Origin: Actinomycetota bacterium
Lineage (GTDB): Bacteria > Actinomycetota > Actinomycetes > Streptosporangiales > Streptosporangiaceae
DNA length: 64,000 bases
Assembly (NCBI GenBank): GCA_027313705.1
Contig: DAHVDE010000050.1
Location: 1 to 64,000 of the forward strand
Direction of reading: 5' to 3'
This document shows, piece by piece, positions 19,293-26,519 of this stretch. Both the position numbers and the translations under genes were made by a program. The first letter of the stretch is position 1, and each line of letters begins with the position of its first letter. A model generated the notes under the pieces. It had not been told where the DNA came from, ran no database searches, and worked only from the letters and a program-made list of their open reading frames with translations.

Positions 19293-19903
19293 GAAACAAC
19301 AACTCCCTAACTTTTGCTCGGGCTTCGGGTCACGCCCTTGCTACGCGAAACCCGTTGATCGCGGAACGGGCATGACGTGCCGCGCAAGCTCTGCCTGCCG
19401 TCCTCGCCGTACCGACAGCGACCGGACATTACCCTACATGCTCGCGAGGCGATGCGTAGTGTGATCCGATCCAAGGTCCCGCGACGTCGCAGCGGACCGC
19501 CGGCACGCCTCTTCGAGTACTTCCCGGAGAGTTCTGATGCCATTTAACCCGTTTTCAAGTTGCCAACTTTGGCCGAATGCTGACCGGTGCGGGCATTTGA
19601 CCACGATCACTGCGAACCGGACGGCTGGCCGACCGGCCCGCTACCAGTGACGATAGCACTAAGAGCCGCTCTGACCCTTGCACCGGTAGCCCAGGCCGCA
19701 AGCCTCAGCACTCGCGCGGCGGATCGGCGCAGGCACTACTACGCTGCGCCGGAGAACGCTTTGCGGAAAATCGGCGGCGAGCTCGAGGCAGCTAATCGGG
19801 GAACTTATATCGACTGGCGGCGAGACCCGGCCTACTCATTAGTAATAAAGCGAGCCGGCCAGGCCGCGAGTTCACGGGACCTGGTCGGCTCGGCTACTCA
19901 GCG
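19293..19903. other. 610-bp gap with no recognisable gene
   Basis: Contains the upstream region of the cold-shock gene and the 3' side of the thrC-like gene. The open frames here (for example 19587-19931) have unlike codon use and no family resemblance. I specifically looked for a small MoaD/ThiS-like sulfur carrier ending in Gly-Gly and found none. Confidence 0.6.
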
Positions 19904-21214
19904 TTACCTGTTATCGGGCGAGGACGCATAGAGCGCGGCGAACTCGCGCAGGCTCGGCTTGATCGGCTCTGGCACGACCACCGCTCCTGACACCGCATTC
20001 AGCGTCTTCAGCCCATCGCCCGAGTTGATGAGCACGGTCTCTGCTTCCGGGTCAAGTTCGCCGGCGGCTAGCAGCCTGCGCAGCACCGCGAGAGTCACGC
20101 CGACAGCGGTCTCGCCGAAAATGCCCTCGGTCGCGGCGAGCAGCCTGATGGCATCGACGATCTCGTCGTCGGGAGCGGCCGCAACGCTTCCGCCTGTCCT
20201 GCGCACGACGTCAAGCACGAAGGGGCCGTCGGCGGGGTTGCCGATGGCGAGCGACTTGGCGATCGTGTCAGGCTTGACCGGTTGCACCACGTCCTGCCCG
20301 GCGGCATAGGCAGCAACCACAGGCGCGCAACCGCTGGCCTGCGCGCCGAACACGCGCACTGGCTCTGGCACGTCAACGTCGACCAGTCCCAGCTTCCTGA
20401 CCTCGCGGAACGCTTTGTCAATCTTGACGAGCTGCGCGCCAGAGGCGACAGGTACGACAATCTGGCGCGGCAGTCGCCAGCCGAGGTCCTCGGCGATCTC
20501 GAAGCCGATCGTCTTGGAGCCCTCCGCGTAGTAGGGGCGCACGTTGACGTTGACGAACGCCCAGTCGTCGCGCTCCTCGGCCAGTTCGCAGGCCAGCCGG
20601 TTGACTTCGTCGTAGCCGCCATCGACCTTGATCAGCTTGCATCCGTAAGCGGCGGAGGCGAGTATCTTCTCCGGCTCCAGGTTCGCGGGGACCAGAACCA
20701 CGGCCTCGATCCCGGCCCGTGCCGCCGCCGCGGCGACCGCGTTCGCCAGGTTCCCCGTGGACGGACAGGCGAGCACCTTGTAACCGAGTTCGATCGCGGC
20801 GGCGAGCGCCACGGCGACCACTCGGTCCTTGAATGAGTGGGTCGGATTGGCCCGCTCGTCCTTGACCCATAGCCGCCGCATGCCGAGTTCCCTGGCCAGA
20901 TTGTCGGCCAGCACCAGCGGGGTACACCCTGGCTCCGTGGTCCGCCTCGTGGCTATGTCAGCGGGGACAGGCAGCATGCTCGCATACCGCCAGATATTGC
21001 GCGGCCCGGCAGCGATGGAAGCCCGGCTGACCTGTGGCACGTGATAGCTGACTTCCAGCGGCCCGAAACACTCGGTGCACGCGTGCTGGCCACCGAGTTC
21101 GAATCGGGCACCGCACTCACGGCAGGTCAGCGCAGTAGCGTTGCCGAACCTGGCGCGATCAGGCGAACCAGGCTGGTCGAAGTCGAGCGACGATGTATTA
21201 ACGACAGATGTCAT
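19904..21214 (-). CDS. Threonine-synthase-fold PLP enzyme under SAM riboswitch
   Basis: A 436-residue PLP enzyme. An N-terminal zinc ribbon (C31-x2-C34, C46-x2-C49) precedes the fold-II PLP domain; the Schiff-base lysine is K129 in NPTHSFKD, and the phosphate loop is PSTGNLANA. By sequence it is annotated threonine synthase (O-phosphohomoserine to threonine). The SAM-I riboswitch directly upstream argues for a methionine role: a threonine-synthase homologue that makes homocysteine from O-phosphohomoserine (called MetM) has been reported in Streptomyces, and this could be its orthologue. I chose ATG 21214, with GGAGAGG at 21222-21228; the upstream ATG 21232 lies within the riboswitch stem. Fold is certain; reaction is undecided. 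Confidence 0.85.
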   Translation of the reverse strand: MTSVVNTSSLDFDQPGSPDRARFGNATALTCRECGARFELGGQHACTECFGPLEVSYHVPQVSRASIAAGPRNIWRYASMLPVPADIATRRTTEPGCTPLVLADNLARELGMRRLWVKDERANPTHSFKDRVVAVALAAAIELGYKVLACPSTGNLANAVAAAAARAGIEAVVLVPANLEPEKILASAAYGCKLIKVDGGYDEVNRLACELAEERDDWAFVNVNVRPYYAEGSKTIGFEIAEDLGWRLPRQIVVPVASGAQLVKIDKAFREVRKLGLVDVDVPEPVRVFGAQASGCAPVVAAYAAGQDVVQPVKPDTIAKSLAIGNPADGPFVLDVVRRTGGSVAAAPDDEIVDAIRLLAATEGIFGETAVGVTLAVLRRLLAAGELDPEAETVLINSGDGLKTLNAVSGAVVVPEPIKPSLREFAALYASSPDNR

Positions 21215-21227
21215 AGTGAGGCCTCTC

Positions 21228-21384
21228 CTCATCTGTCCTGCTACCGGTTAGCAGCAGGCCGGAGTTGGCACCAGTCACGCTGTTGCGACAGTGCGGCCTC
21301 ACAGGACCTATGCGGTCAAGTTCGGATCAGCGTGATGGTTGCCGGGGCTTCACAGGGCCGTTCCCTCCACCCCTCTGGATGAGC
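21228..21384 (-). promoter_or_regulatory. SAM-I (S-box) riboswitch
   Basis: The minus strand carries all core S-box elements in order: P1 5' strand GCTCATCC, then GGTGGAGGGA, GTGAAGCCCCGGCAACC, GGTGCCAACTCCGGCC, the P4 arm, and the P1 3' strand GATGAG (21228-21233). The last P1 base touches the GGAGAGG ribosome site (21222-21228), so ligand-stabilised P1 would hinder initiation; this suggests translational control. The left att repeat of the mobile element includes the P1 5' strand. Confidence 0.93.
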
Positions 21385-21389
21385 AATAT
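21370..21389. repeat. attL, 20-bp direct repeat
   Basis: CCCCTCTGGATGAGCAATAT, identical to 33188-33207. On the minus strand it supplies the leader start and the 5' strand of riboswitch P1, so integration restores the aptamer. Confidence 0.9.
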
Positions 21390-21396
21390 TCAGTTA

Positions 21397-21523
21397 GTTG
21401 AGTGAGTACGCACCTTCCCCTGAGCTGCGGAAAGGTTGATACTTGTCAACCACCATACCCCATGAAGCCGCGTTAGATGGAGTGAATTTTCACCGGACAT
21501 ACCGGGGCAGCGACTCACTCAAC
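21397..21523. repeat. Possible integrase arm sites near attL
   Basis: GTTGAGTGAG at 21397-21406 and its inverse CTCACTCAAC at 21514-21523 flank the element's left terminus; a similar TTTGAGTGA occurs at 33109-33117 near the right end. Between them is the dyad GGTTGA-TACTTG-TCAACC (21434-21451), which looks like an operator. Arm-type integrase binding sites are expected in such places, but this is inference. Confidence 0.4.
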
Positions 21524-21559
21524 CAGCGGCCGGTGGAGCGCAGTCCGTACTAGGGGGGC

Positions 21560-21961
21560 ATGGAGAGCGGCAGCGCGCCCTGGACACCGGCATGGTCTAG
21601 GCCGTGCCGTCGCGAGCCGAGACTCGCCGTCATCGTGAGGTACTGGCACGAGCGCGGCGACCCCTTCCCGCTTGACGACGACGACCTCCGCTCGCCGCAC
21701 TGCTTCGGCTGCTGCCGCCTGGTCCCGGCCAAGCTGTACGATCCGGCCGACGCCCCGGCCGCGCGGTGGGACAAGTCCTCGGCCTGCCTGGACCGCGCGC
21801 ACCTCGTGGACAGGTGCCGGGGCGGGCTCGACGGGCCGCAGAACCTGGTACCGCTGTGCCTGCGCTGCCACCGGGTGATGCCCATGTTCACGGACGGCCA
21901 GGCGGCGATTGGCTGGGTCATGCTCGGCGGTTACCGGCAGCTCGCAGGCAGCGATGTCTGA
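21560..21961 (+). CDS. HNH-type nuclease-like protein
   Basis: A 133-residue protein with the zinc-finger HNH pattern: CFGCC (about 48-52), then DRAHLVDRCRGG, then NLVPLCLRCHRVM. The His-Leu-Val and Asn residues fit the beta-beta-alpha metal site of HNH nucleases. ATG 21560 follows a G-rich ribosome site. It is the first gene of the element's left operon. HNH proteins often accompany phage packaging genes; none is present here, so its role (nicking, defence or packaging) is unknown. Confidence 0.7.
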   Translation: MESGSAPWTPAWSRPCRREPRLAVIVRYWHERGDPFPLDDDDLRSPHCFGCCRLVPAKLYDPADAPAARWDKSSACLDRAHLVDRCRGGLDGPQNLVPLCLRCHRVMPMFTDGQAAIGWVMLGGYRQLAGSDV

Positions 21962-22307
21962 CGGCTTCCCCGATGCCGCCCGCATCGAGCGATACACGCG
22001 CGGTCAGTGCTGGCTGCTCGCGATGGCGTTGACCGCCCGGACGGGCTGGCCCGCGTTTGAGCGCACCTTTCATTACCCCGGCCTCGGCCAGTATGAGCAC
22101 GCTTACGTGCGCGTACCGGATGGCCGCTGGCTCGATGCCGAAGGCGTGCACCCCGAGACGTTCGCGGACGAGAGCCCGATGAACCTGGACCGCTGGATTC
22201 TGCGTCACGCAATGCTAGGCCAGCCCGGCGGCGACCTCGATATGGGCCGTGCGCTCGCGGACGCCGGGGAGCTGCTTGAGATTACCGGACTGGCCGAGCT
22301 GCGCTGA
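21954..22307 (+). CDS. Unknown protein with Cys/His pattern
   Basis: A 117-residue protein, ATG 21954, overlapping the HNH gene's end by 8 bp. It has a GQCWLLAMALTARTGWP segment near the N-terminus followed by HAYVRVPDGRWLDAEG. The Cys...His-x-V...DG...D spacing is shared with small actinobacterial and phage proteins that may have a papain/transglutaminase-like fold. I do not recognise a named family and assign no activity. Confidence 0.6.
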   Translation: MSDGFPDAARIERYTRGQCWLLAMALTARTGWPAFERTFHYPGLGQYEHAYVRVPDGRWLDAEGVHPETFADESPMNLDRWILRHAMLGQPGGDLDMGRALADAGELLEITGLAELR

Positions 22308-22344
22308 CCGGGCGAGTTCGCCTAACTGCGTATTAGAGACAGAG

Positions 22345-22420
22345 CCGGGGCTGATCACCCCGGAGAGCGCGTGCAGGCGGCCGGGTCTACGGCCTTGGGC
22401 GGTCTACCGGCCGCCTGCAC
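22345..22420. repeat. Two adjacent hairpins before the Rep-like gene
   Basis: CCGGGG/CCCCGG (22345-22350, 22358-22363) is followed by a 14-bp perfect inverted repeat GTGCAGGCGGCCGG (22371-22384) with its complement (22407-22420) around a 22-nt loop containing GTCTA twice. They fill the 130-bp gap before the winged-helix gene. They could be a terminator, an attenuator or an origin structure. Confidence 0.75.
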
Positions 22421-22440
22421 CAGACCGCCCAGGAGTCCGC

Positions 22441-23022
22441 GTGACCAGTTCCGCATCCGGTAGCGACGGCAATTCAAGTAGCGCACGCTGGCCGCTGAAA
22501 AGAGCAATTACGCAGTCCAGCCTTGATGGCATCAGTCGCGCCATTCTCCAGCTCATAGCTGATGAGGTTAACGACAGCCTGACACTGCCTCAGAAATTCT
22601 CGCCGTCTCGCAGCGAGCTAGCGAGTCGCAGCGGCTTCGCCGCCAGCGCGGTAGATGACGCCATAAAGCGACTGGCGTCAGCCGGATGGCTCCGCAATCT
22701 CAATCCGCCGCGCACCAAATCGAGATGGCAGCTCAGCGTTCCCCAGGAGATAGCTACCCCGGCTGGCGGGGTAGTTGCGGTTGAGCCGGACGGGCTGTCT
22801 ACCCCGCCAGCCGGGCAAGCACTACCCCGGCAGACGGGCATGACTACCCCGGCAGGCGGGGTAAGTACCAGCAAGACTAGCCAGGCTATTCAAGTCTCAT
22901 CAGGAGCCGAGGCAGTCAAGCCTGATGAAGCCGAGCAAGATCATGCTGAGCAGCGGCTAGTAATATCAGGTCAAGATAGCCCCGGCCTTGATATACCGGC
23001 TGAGATTAGGATCTACCCGTGA
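22441..23022 (+). CDS. Winged-helix Rep-like protein
   Basis: A 193-residue protein. Residues about 25-95 form a winged helix (TLPQKFSPSRSELASRSGF as helix-turn-helix), similar in layout to phage replication initiators. The middle (about 105-142) is low-complexity and is encoded by iteron-like repeats; the rest is acidic and disordered. GTG 22441 is chosen because AGGAG lies seven bases upstream. The stop overlaps the next start (GTGA). The layout of an N-terminal DNA-binding domain and iterons inside the same gene recalls lambda O, which supports but does not prove a replication role. Confidence 0.65.
   Translation: MTSSASGSDGNSSSARWPLKRAITQSSLDGISRAILQLIADEVNDSLTLPQKFSPSRSELASRSGFAASAVDDAIKRLASAGWLRNLNPPRTKSRWQLSVPQEIATPAGGVVAVEPDGLSTPPAGQALPRQTGMTTPAGGVSTSKTSQAIQVSSGAEAVKPDEAEQDHAEQRLVISGQDSPGLDIPAEIRIYP
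22754..22865 (+). repeat. Iteron-like repeats within the Rep-like gene
   Basis: The 8-mer CTACCCCG starts at 22754, 22799, 22822 and 22844, each followed by a GC-rich partner half such as CGGGGTAG. The last three are contiguous units of 22-23 bp. The first and last copies are near-perfect dyads (CTACCCCG-N5-CGGGGTAG). They encode Thr-Pro-Ala-Gly-Gly-Val type peptides. Confidence 0.85.
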
Positions 23023-23537
23023 GCAGCAAGACAGCCAGGCTCAAGCGCCGCCACGCTGCGCGGCTGCGGCGGATCAAGCGCCTGCGGAAGACGGGCCGCC
23101 TGCCCGTGCACACGCTGACCGAGCGCAAGCGCGCCGAGGCCGTGCGGCTCCGCGACCGTCAGGACCGGCTTAGCCGAGCCAGGCGGGCCAGGCTGGGTGC
23201 AGCGGCGGCTTCCGCTGCTGTTGGCGTCGGCCTCGCAGCAGGGCTGACGGGACTGGCCGTCCCGGCTGCCGCGAGCGCGGCTTACCCGGTCGTAGTGAGC
23301 GCGGTCCCGTACCTGAGCCCTGTCACGTCGCCGTACAGCGTCATGACGCCCGGCCGACATGATGAGCTGCCCCACCCGGAACCGTCCGATCCGACGCTGT
23401 ACGCCGGGGACGCCTCATACGGCGGCACCGCGTCCACATCTGCCGGGCTCGTCGGTCTCCAGCCCTCGGGAGTCCCCCCGCTGGAAGCGCAGCGCTACGG
23501 GACTTGGGCCAACTACAGCCTGCTCAGAGGCGGCTGA
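23019..23537 (+). CDS. Basic protein with one hydrophobic segment
   Basis: A 172-residue protein starting at GTG 23019, overlapping the previous stop by 4 bp. The first 65 residues are strongly basic (Arg/Lys-rich), then a hydrophobic alanine-rich stretch (about 66-90) that could be a membrane or signal segment, then a Pro/Ser-rich tail. I recognise no family. Confidence 0.55.
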   Translation: MSSKTARLKRRHAARLRRIKRLRKTGRLPVHTLTERKRAEAVRLRDRQDRLSRARRARLGAAAASAAVGVGLAAGLTGLAVPAAASAAYPVVVSAVPYLSPVTSPYSVMTPGRHDELPHPEPSDPTLYAGDASYGGTASTSAGLVGLQPSGVPPLEAQRYGTWANYSLLRGG

Positions 23538-24147
23538 GCCCGCCGATCATCCGGGCGCGAGCAACGCCCTGACCCTGGCGGTCTGCGAGCTTGTCGGGAT
23601 CGAGCCGAGGCCGTCCCCGGCGGATGAGCTGTACCTTGCGCTGTCGGCTGATCCGGTTCCGGTGCTCGGTGAGCTGCGCCTGGTCGCGGACCAGCTCTCC
23701 GATGCCAGGGCGATCCTTGCCGAGGCCGGGCAGTACCAGATCACGTCCGGCATGGAGTCTTCGACCTGCCATCTGTGCGGGGCTACGGATCAGCAGCTCG
23801 TCTACAACTGGCCGAAGGCTGGCTTCGCGGATCGGCCGGTCTGCGACGACGACGCCCGGTGCGATGCCCGCGCCGCGCGCGCCTGCCTCGTCCTTAGCGC
23901 GGTGGATGAGGCCAGGACCGTGGTCGCGCGGGCGGAGACAGCCAGGGATGTCTTGCGCAGATGGCAGGCCGAGCAGATGGAGCACCGCGGCCAGGAGATA
24001 GAGCCGCCGGTCACGCCTGATCCGTGGTCGGGGACGCTGCGCCACCCCGGTAACCGGGCTCACCTGCTGCATAACGCGGGCGCGCACCGGATGCTCAGCA
24101 ACGGCGAGCGGCCCTCGCACCTGATCGGAGCGCGGCCAGCCATCTAA
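23359..24147 (+). CDS. Unknown protein with zinc-ribbon motif
   Basis: The convincing protein begins at about 23540 (NALTLAVCELVGIEPRPSP) and ends at TAA 24145-24147. ATG 23359 is the only standard upstream start and would overlap the previous gene by 180 bp; GTG 23662 is an internal option. A STCHLCGA...CDDDARCD cysteine arrangement in the middle suggests a metal-binding finger, followed by a helical region. Function unknown; start uncertain. Confidence 0.5.
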   Translation: MMSCPTRNRPIRRCTPGTPHTAAPRPHLPGSSVSSPRESPRWKRSATGLGPTTACSEAAEPADHPGASNALTLAVCELVGIEPRPSPADELYLALSADPVPVLGELRLVADQLSDARAILAEAGQYQITSGMESSTCHLCGATDQQLVYNWPKAGFADRPVCDDDARCDARAARACLVLSAVDEARTVVARAETARDVLRRWQAEQMEHRGQEIEPPVTPDPWSGTLRHPGNRAHLLHNAGAHRMLSNGERPSHLIGARPAI

Positions 24148-24164
24148 GCCATACGATCGACGGT

Positions 24165-24890
24165 GTGGCGGCCACTGAGGCGTTCTGTCGGCATTGCCGC
24201 GAGCCCATGATCGCTGAGAGGTCAACCCGGCTCTACTGCTCGGAAGCCTGCAAGCAGCGAGCGAAGCGCGTCCGGCGCAAGCAAGAACGCAATCCGCTCG
24301 CGTGCTGGATTTGCGGCAATGATGTCTACGGGCCTGACGGGATCGGCGCCCTGAGCAAGGACGCCCAGGACCGCCTGTTCGCGGCCACGGGCCGTCTGTG
24401 GTCGCCACGGAGATATTGCAGCCCCGAGTGCCGGGCTAAGGGCCGGGCGCGGAACCACGCTTACCGTGTCGCTGAAAAGCGCTCAGGACGCCGTAGCGTG
24501 TCGCGTGGCCCGTCCGGTGCCGTCGTTATCGCGCTCCCGGAGCGGCCCTCTCAGCCTGCTCTTGAGCGCCTTGCGGAGCTGGTGCGGCGGCCGGGGAAGA
24601 ACACGGTCGTCGTCCGGTTCCCGAGGGCTGCCCTGTATGATCCGCTCGGTTCTGACGGCGGCCTGGACCCGGATTTCGATGAGGTCGCCTTCACCGGTTC
24701 GGCGCTGACGGCTCGTGACGGGATGTGGGTGGCGCTCGCGCTGTCCGGCCTCGGCGCTGAGCCTCGCCCGCCTGCCCAGCCGCCGCCGGGCGCCGAGCTG
24801 CCCCCGGTCACGGAGCTGCCGCCTGCCCGGCTGGCGTGGCCCGAGGCAGGCCCGGAGCCTGATCTGTCTTTTGAGTCGTTCCTGCGCTAG
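24165..24890 (+). CDS. Double zinc-ribbon protein
   Basis: A 241-residue protein, GTG 24165. Two cysteine clusters are visible near the N-terminus: FCRHCREP...YCSEACKQR and ACWICGND...YCSPECRAK, each C-x2-C plus C-x3-C, like small DNA- or RNA-binding treble clefs. The middle has a mixed alpha/beta region and the tail is Pro-rich. I do not recognise a named family. Confidence 0.6.
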   Translation: MAATEAFCRHCREPMIAERSTRLYCSEACKQRAKRVRRKQERNPLACWICGNDVYGPDGIGALSKDAQDRLFAATGRLWSPRRYCSPECRAKGRARNHAYRVAEKRSGRRSVSRGPSGAVVIALPERPSQPALERLAELVRRPGKNTVVVRFPRAALYDPLGSDGGLDPDFDEVAFTGSALTARDGMWVALALSGLGAEPRPPAQPPPGAELPPVTELPPARLAWPEAGPEPDLSFESFLR

Positions 24891-24906
24891 CCGCGTTCCG
24901 ATGTAG

Positions 24907-25086
24907 ATGGACGTGAGCACCAGGACCACGACGACCCCCAGGCGCAAGACCAGGACGCCAGCGCCGCCGCCTGACCCGTCGTCAATGTGCCCGGAGTGCG
25001 GCGGCACGCTGGTGCGGCTCAGCGCAGATAGCGCGCCCACCTGTTATTCCTGTGTGATCAGCCGCGCGGGGCTCAACCGGCGGTAG
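24907..25086 (+). CDS. Small zinc-ribbon protein, 59 residues
   Basis: ATG 24907 to TAG 25084-25086. A Thr/Arg/Pro-rich N-terminus is followed by CPECGGTLVRLSADSAPTCY, a four-cysteine zinc ribbon (C-x2-C, C-x2-C). Too short for ordinary gene callers. It may bind nucleic acid or a protein partner; function unknown. Confidence 0.55.
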   Translation: MDVSTRTTTTPRRKTRTPAPPPDPSSMCPECGGTLVRLSADSAPTCYSCVISRAGLNRR

Positions 25087-25173
25087 GCACCTGCCGATCT
25101 GACCGGCGGGCGGCCGGGCTGCTTTCCTCTTGGGATAGGCAACGTCGAGCCCGGCTGCCCGATTGAATGCGGC

Positions 25174-25440
25174 ATGAGCGTCATGGTGTCGGCCGTCAGC
25201 AGTTACGCGAATGTGCTCGGCGGGATGTTCGGGCACGTCGAAATCGAGATGAACCCCGGCCCGCCGGTCACGCTCGCGGACAACTCCACGGTGATGATGT
25301 GCGAGTTCGGCCTGATCGTCACCCAGCCGGGAGCCGAGCCGAACCAGTTCATCCCGTGGGGAAGCGTCCGCCGGATCATCGAAGCACCAGCGCCGCAGGC
25401 ACCGCCGGGCCAGGCCGGGGACGGCCAGCTGCACGACTAA
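25174..25440 (+). CDS. Unknown 88-residue protein
   Basis: ATG 25174. Begins MSVMVSAVSSYANVLGG and contains a beta-rich centre (VEIEMNPGPP, TVMMCEFGLIV, FIPWGSVRRII) reminiscent of a small SH3/PH-like fold, then a Pro/Gly tail. No family recognised. It is in line with the same-strand operon. Confidence 0.5.
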   Translation: MSVMVSAVSSYANVLGGMFGHVEIEMNPGPPVTLADNSTVMMCEFGLIVTQPGAEPNQFIPWGSVRRIIEAPAPQAPPGQAGDGQLHD

Positions 25441-25486
25441 GTGAGCACTTCAGCCGGGCAGGTGAGCACTTGCCGATGTACCGGTC

Positions 25487-25648
25487 GTGGAGCGGTTCGG
25501 GCTGGTCGGCCAGCGGTGCCAGGAGTGCGGCGCGGTGCGTGCCGTGGCCGCTGACCCGTGCCCCGTCTGCGGGCCGGACCTGCCGAGGTGGGCCGCCAGA
25601 CAGCGCAGGTCGCGCTACGCCGAGGGGAGCACAGGATCAGGAGGGTAG
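25487..25648 (+). CDS. Tiny zinc-ribbon protein, 53 residues
   Basis: GTG 25487 to TAG 25646-25648, with RCQECGAVRAVAADPCPVCG, again a four-cysteine ribbon. No clear ribosome site precedes it, and an in-frame stop at 25463-25465 excludes a longer form. Probably real because of the intact motif and operon position, but weakly supported. Confidence 0.4.
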   Translation: MERFGLVGQRCQECGAVRAVAADPCPVCGPDLPRWAARQRRSRYAEGSTGSGG

Positions 25649-25654
25649 CTGCCC

Positions 25655-25822
25655 GTGCAGCCTGATGCGCATGCCGATCCCGCCGGGCTGACCGAGCCGT
25701 TGCGGGTGCCAGGCAAGGACTTCCATGATCAGGTCGGGCTGATGCTCAAGATCGTGGACACGGGCCGCGTGGTCGAGGTCATGCAGCGCGGCAAGGTCCG
25801 CGCCCGGCTGGTGCCCGCATGA
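25655..25822 (+). CDS. Small protein, possible antitoxin-like
   Basis: GTG 25655 to TGA 25820-25822, 55 residues, with GGAGG at 25639-25643. The C-terminal half LKIVDTGRVVEVMQRGKVRARL looks like a beta-strand plus helix of prevent-host-death-type antitoxins, but it is too short to be certain. It overlaps the next start (ATGATG). Confidence 0.4.
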   Translation: MQPDAHADPAGLTEPLRVPGKDFHDQVGLMLKIVDTGRVVEVMQRGKVRARLVPA

Positions 25823-26127
25823 TGGCCGCGCAGATCCCGGTCGGTCTGACCCTGGCGGCGGTCAGCGTCAGCGACCTGCGCGAGCACTGCGCTGACCGGC
25901 TGGCCGAGGCGCGAGGCGGCGCGGTCGTGGTGATCTACGAGACCAGGGGCGAGGTCAGGCCGCTGGGGGTGCTCGTGGCCGTGCCTCCTGAGCTGACCCC
26001 GGTCGTGGAGGCGCTGACTACCGAGATAGCGCAGCGGCGTCATGTGCGCTTCGCGGCCCGCCAGCGGCGGAACGCGGCGGCTGGTGCGATCACCCGCCGC
26101 CTGAGGATGGAGGCAGCAGCAAGTTGA
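25819..26127 (+). CDS. Small Phd/YefM-like protein
   Basis: A 102-residue protein, ATG 25819 (or 25822). VSVSDLREHCADRLAEARGGAVVVIYETRGEVRPLGVLVAVPPE follows the Phd antitoxin pattern: an N-terminal short strand and helix, then 'R-G-x-x-V-L-V'. The C-terminal half is basic. It resembles, in miniature, the preceding 55-residue protein, so the pair may be a duplicated antitoxin-like fold. No toxin is obvious next to it. Confidence 0.45.
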   Translation: MMAAQIPVGLTLAAVSVSDLREHCADRLAEARGGAVVVIYETRGEVRPLGVLVAVPPELTPVVEALTTEIAQRRHVRFAARQRRNAAAGAITRRLRMEAAAS

Positions 26128-26336
26128 CGACCACGGAACAGGCCGACGACGCCAAGGCCCGCGCTGAGGCGCAGGCGCGGGAGAACGTGGCCGACTTCGC
26201 GGCGATGGCCTCCACCATTGCCAGGACGCGCCCGCGCCGCCGCTGCCGGGCATCCGCGAGTACCGCGAGCAGTTCGGCTACCGGCGTCCCGGCGAGCTGG
26301 ACAACAGCGGTCCCAGGCCGGTCAGCCGGTCGGTGA
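26124..26336 (+). pseudogene. Short gene apparently broken by a frameshift
   Basis: The frame starts at TTG 26124, overlapping the previous stop, with a helical start ADDAKARAEAQARENVADFA. After about 26225 it becomes compositionally poor, while the +2 frame continues with a plausible protein: PGIREYREQFGYRRPGELD and then NFSADDLRKRATALAEERRY, running to about 26515 before the next gene. This looks like one gene of about 130 codons with a shift near 26225. Sequencing error, decay or programmed shifting cannot be told apart here. Confidence 0.4.
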
Positions 26337-26519
26337 ACTTCAGCGCCGACGACCTCCGCAAACGCGCCACGGCGCTGGCCGAGGAACGGCGCTACAGCAC
26401 CGAGATTGCCCAGCGCGGCCAGCTCGGTGCCGGGGCCGCCGGGTTCCGGGCGCGGCATCCCGAGATGGACATGGCCCGGCCGCCCGGCTCCGATCTTGAC
26501 AGCGAGGAAGGGCGCAGGT

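Noticed and set aside
19587-19931. 114-codon frame in the gap downstream of the thrC-like gene
   Set aside because: No recognisable motif, no ribosome site, and it runs into the end of the thrC-like gene.
21228-21384. SAM-IV or other SAM aptamer class
   Set aside because: The GGTGCCAACTCC segment and order of P1, GTGGAGGGA and CCCGGCAACC fit SAM-I better.
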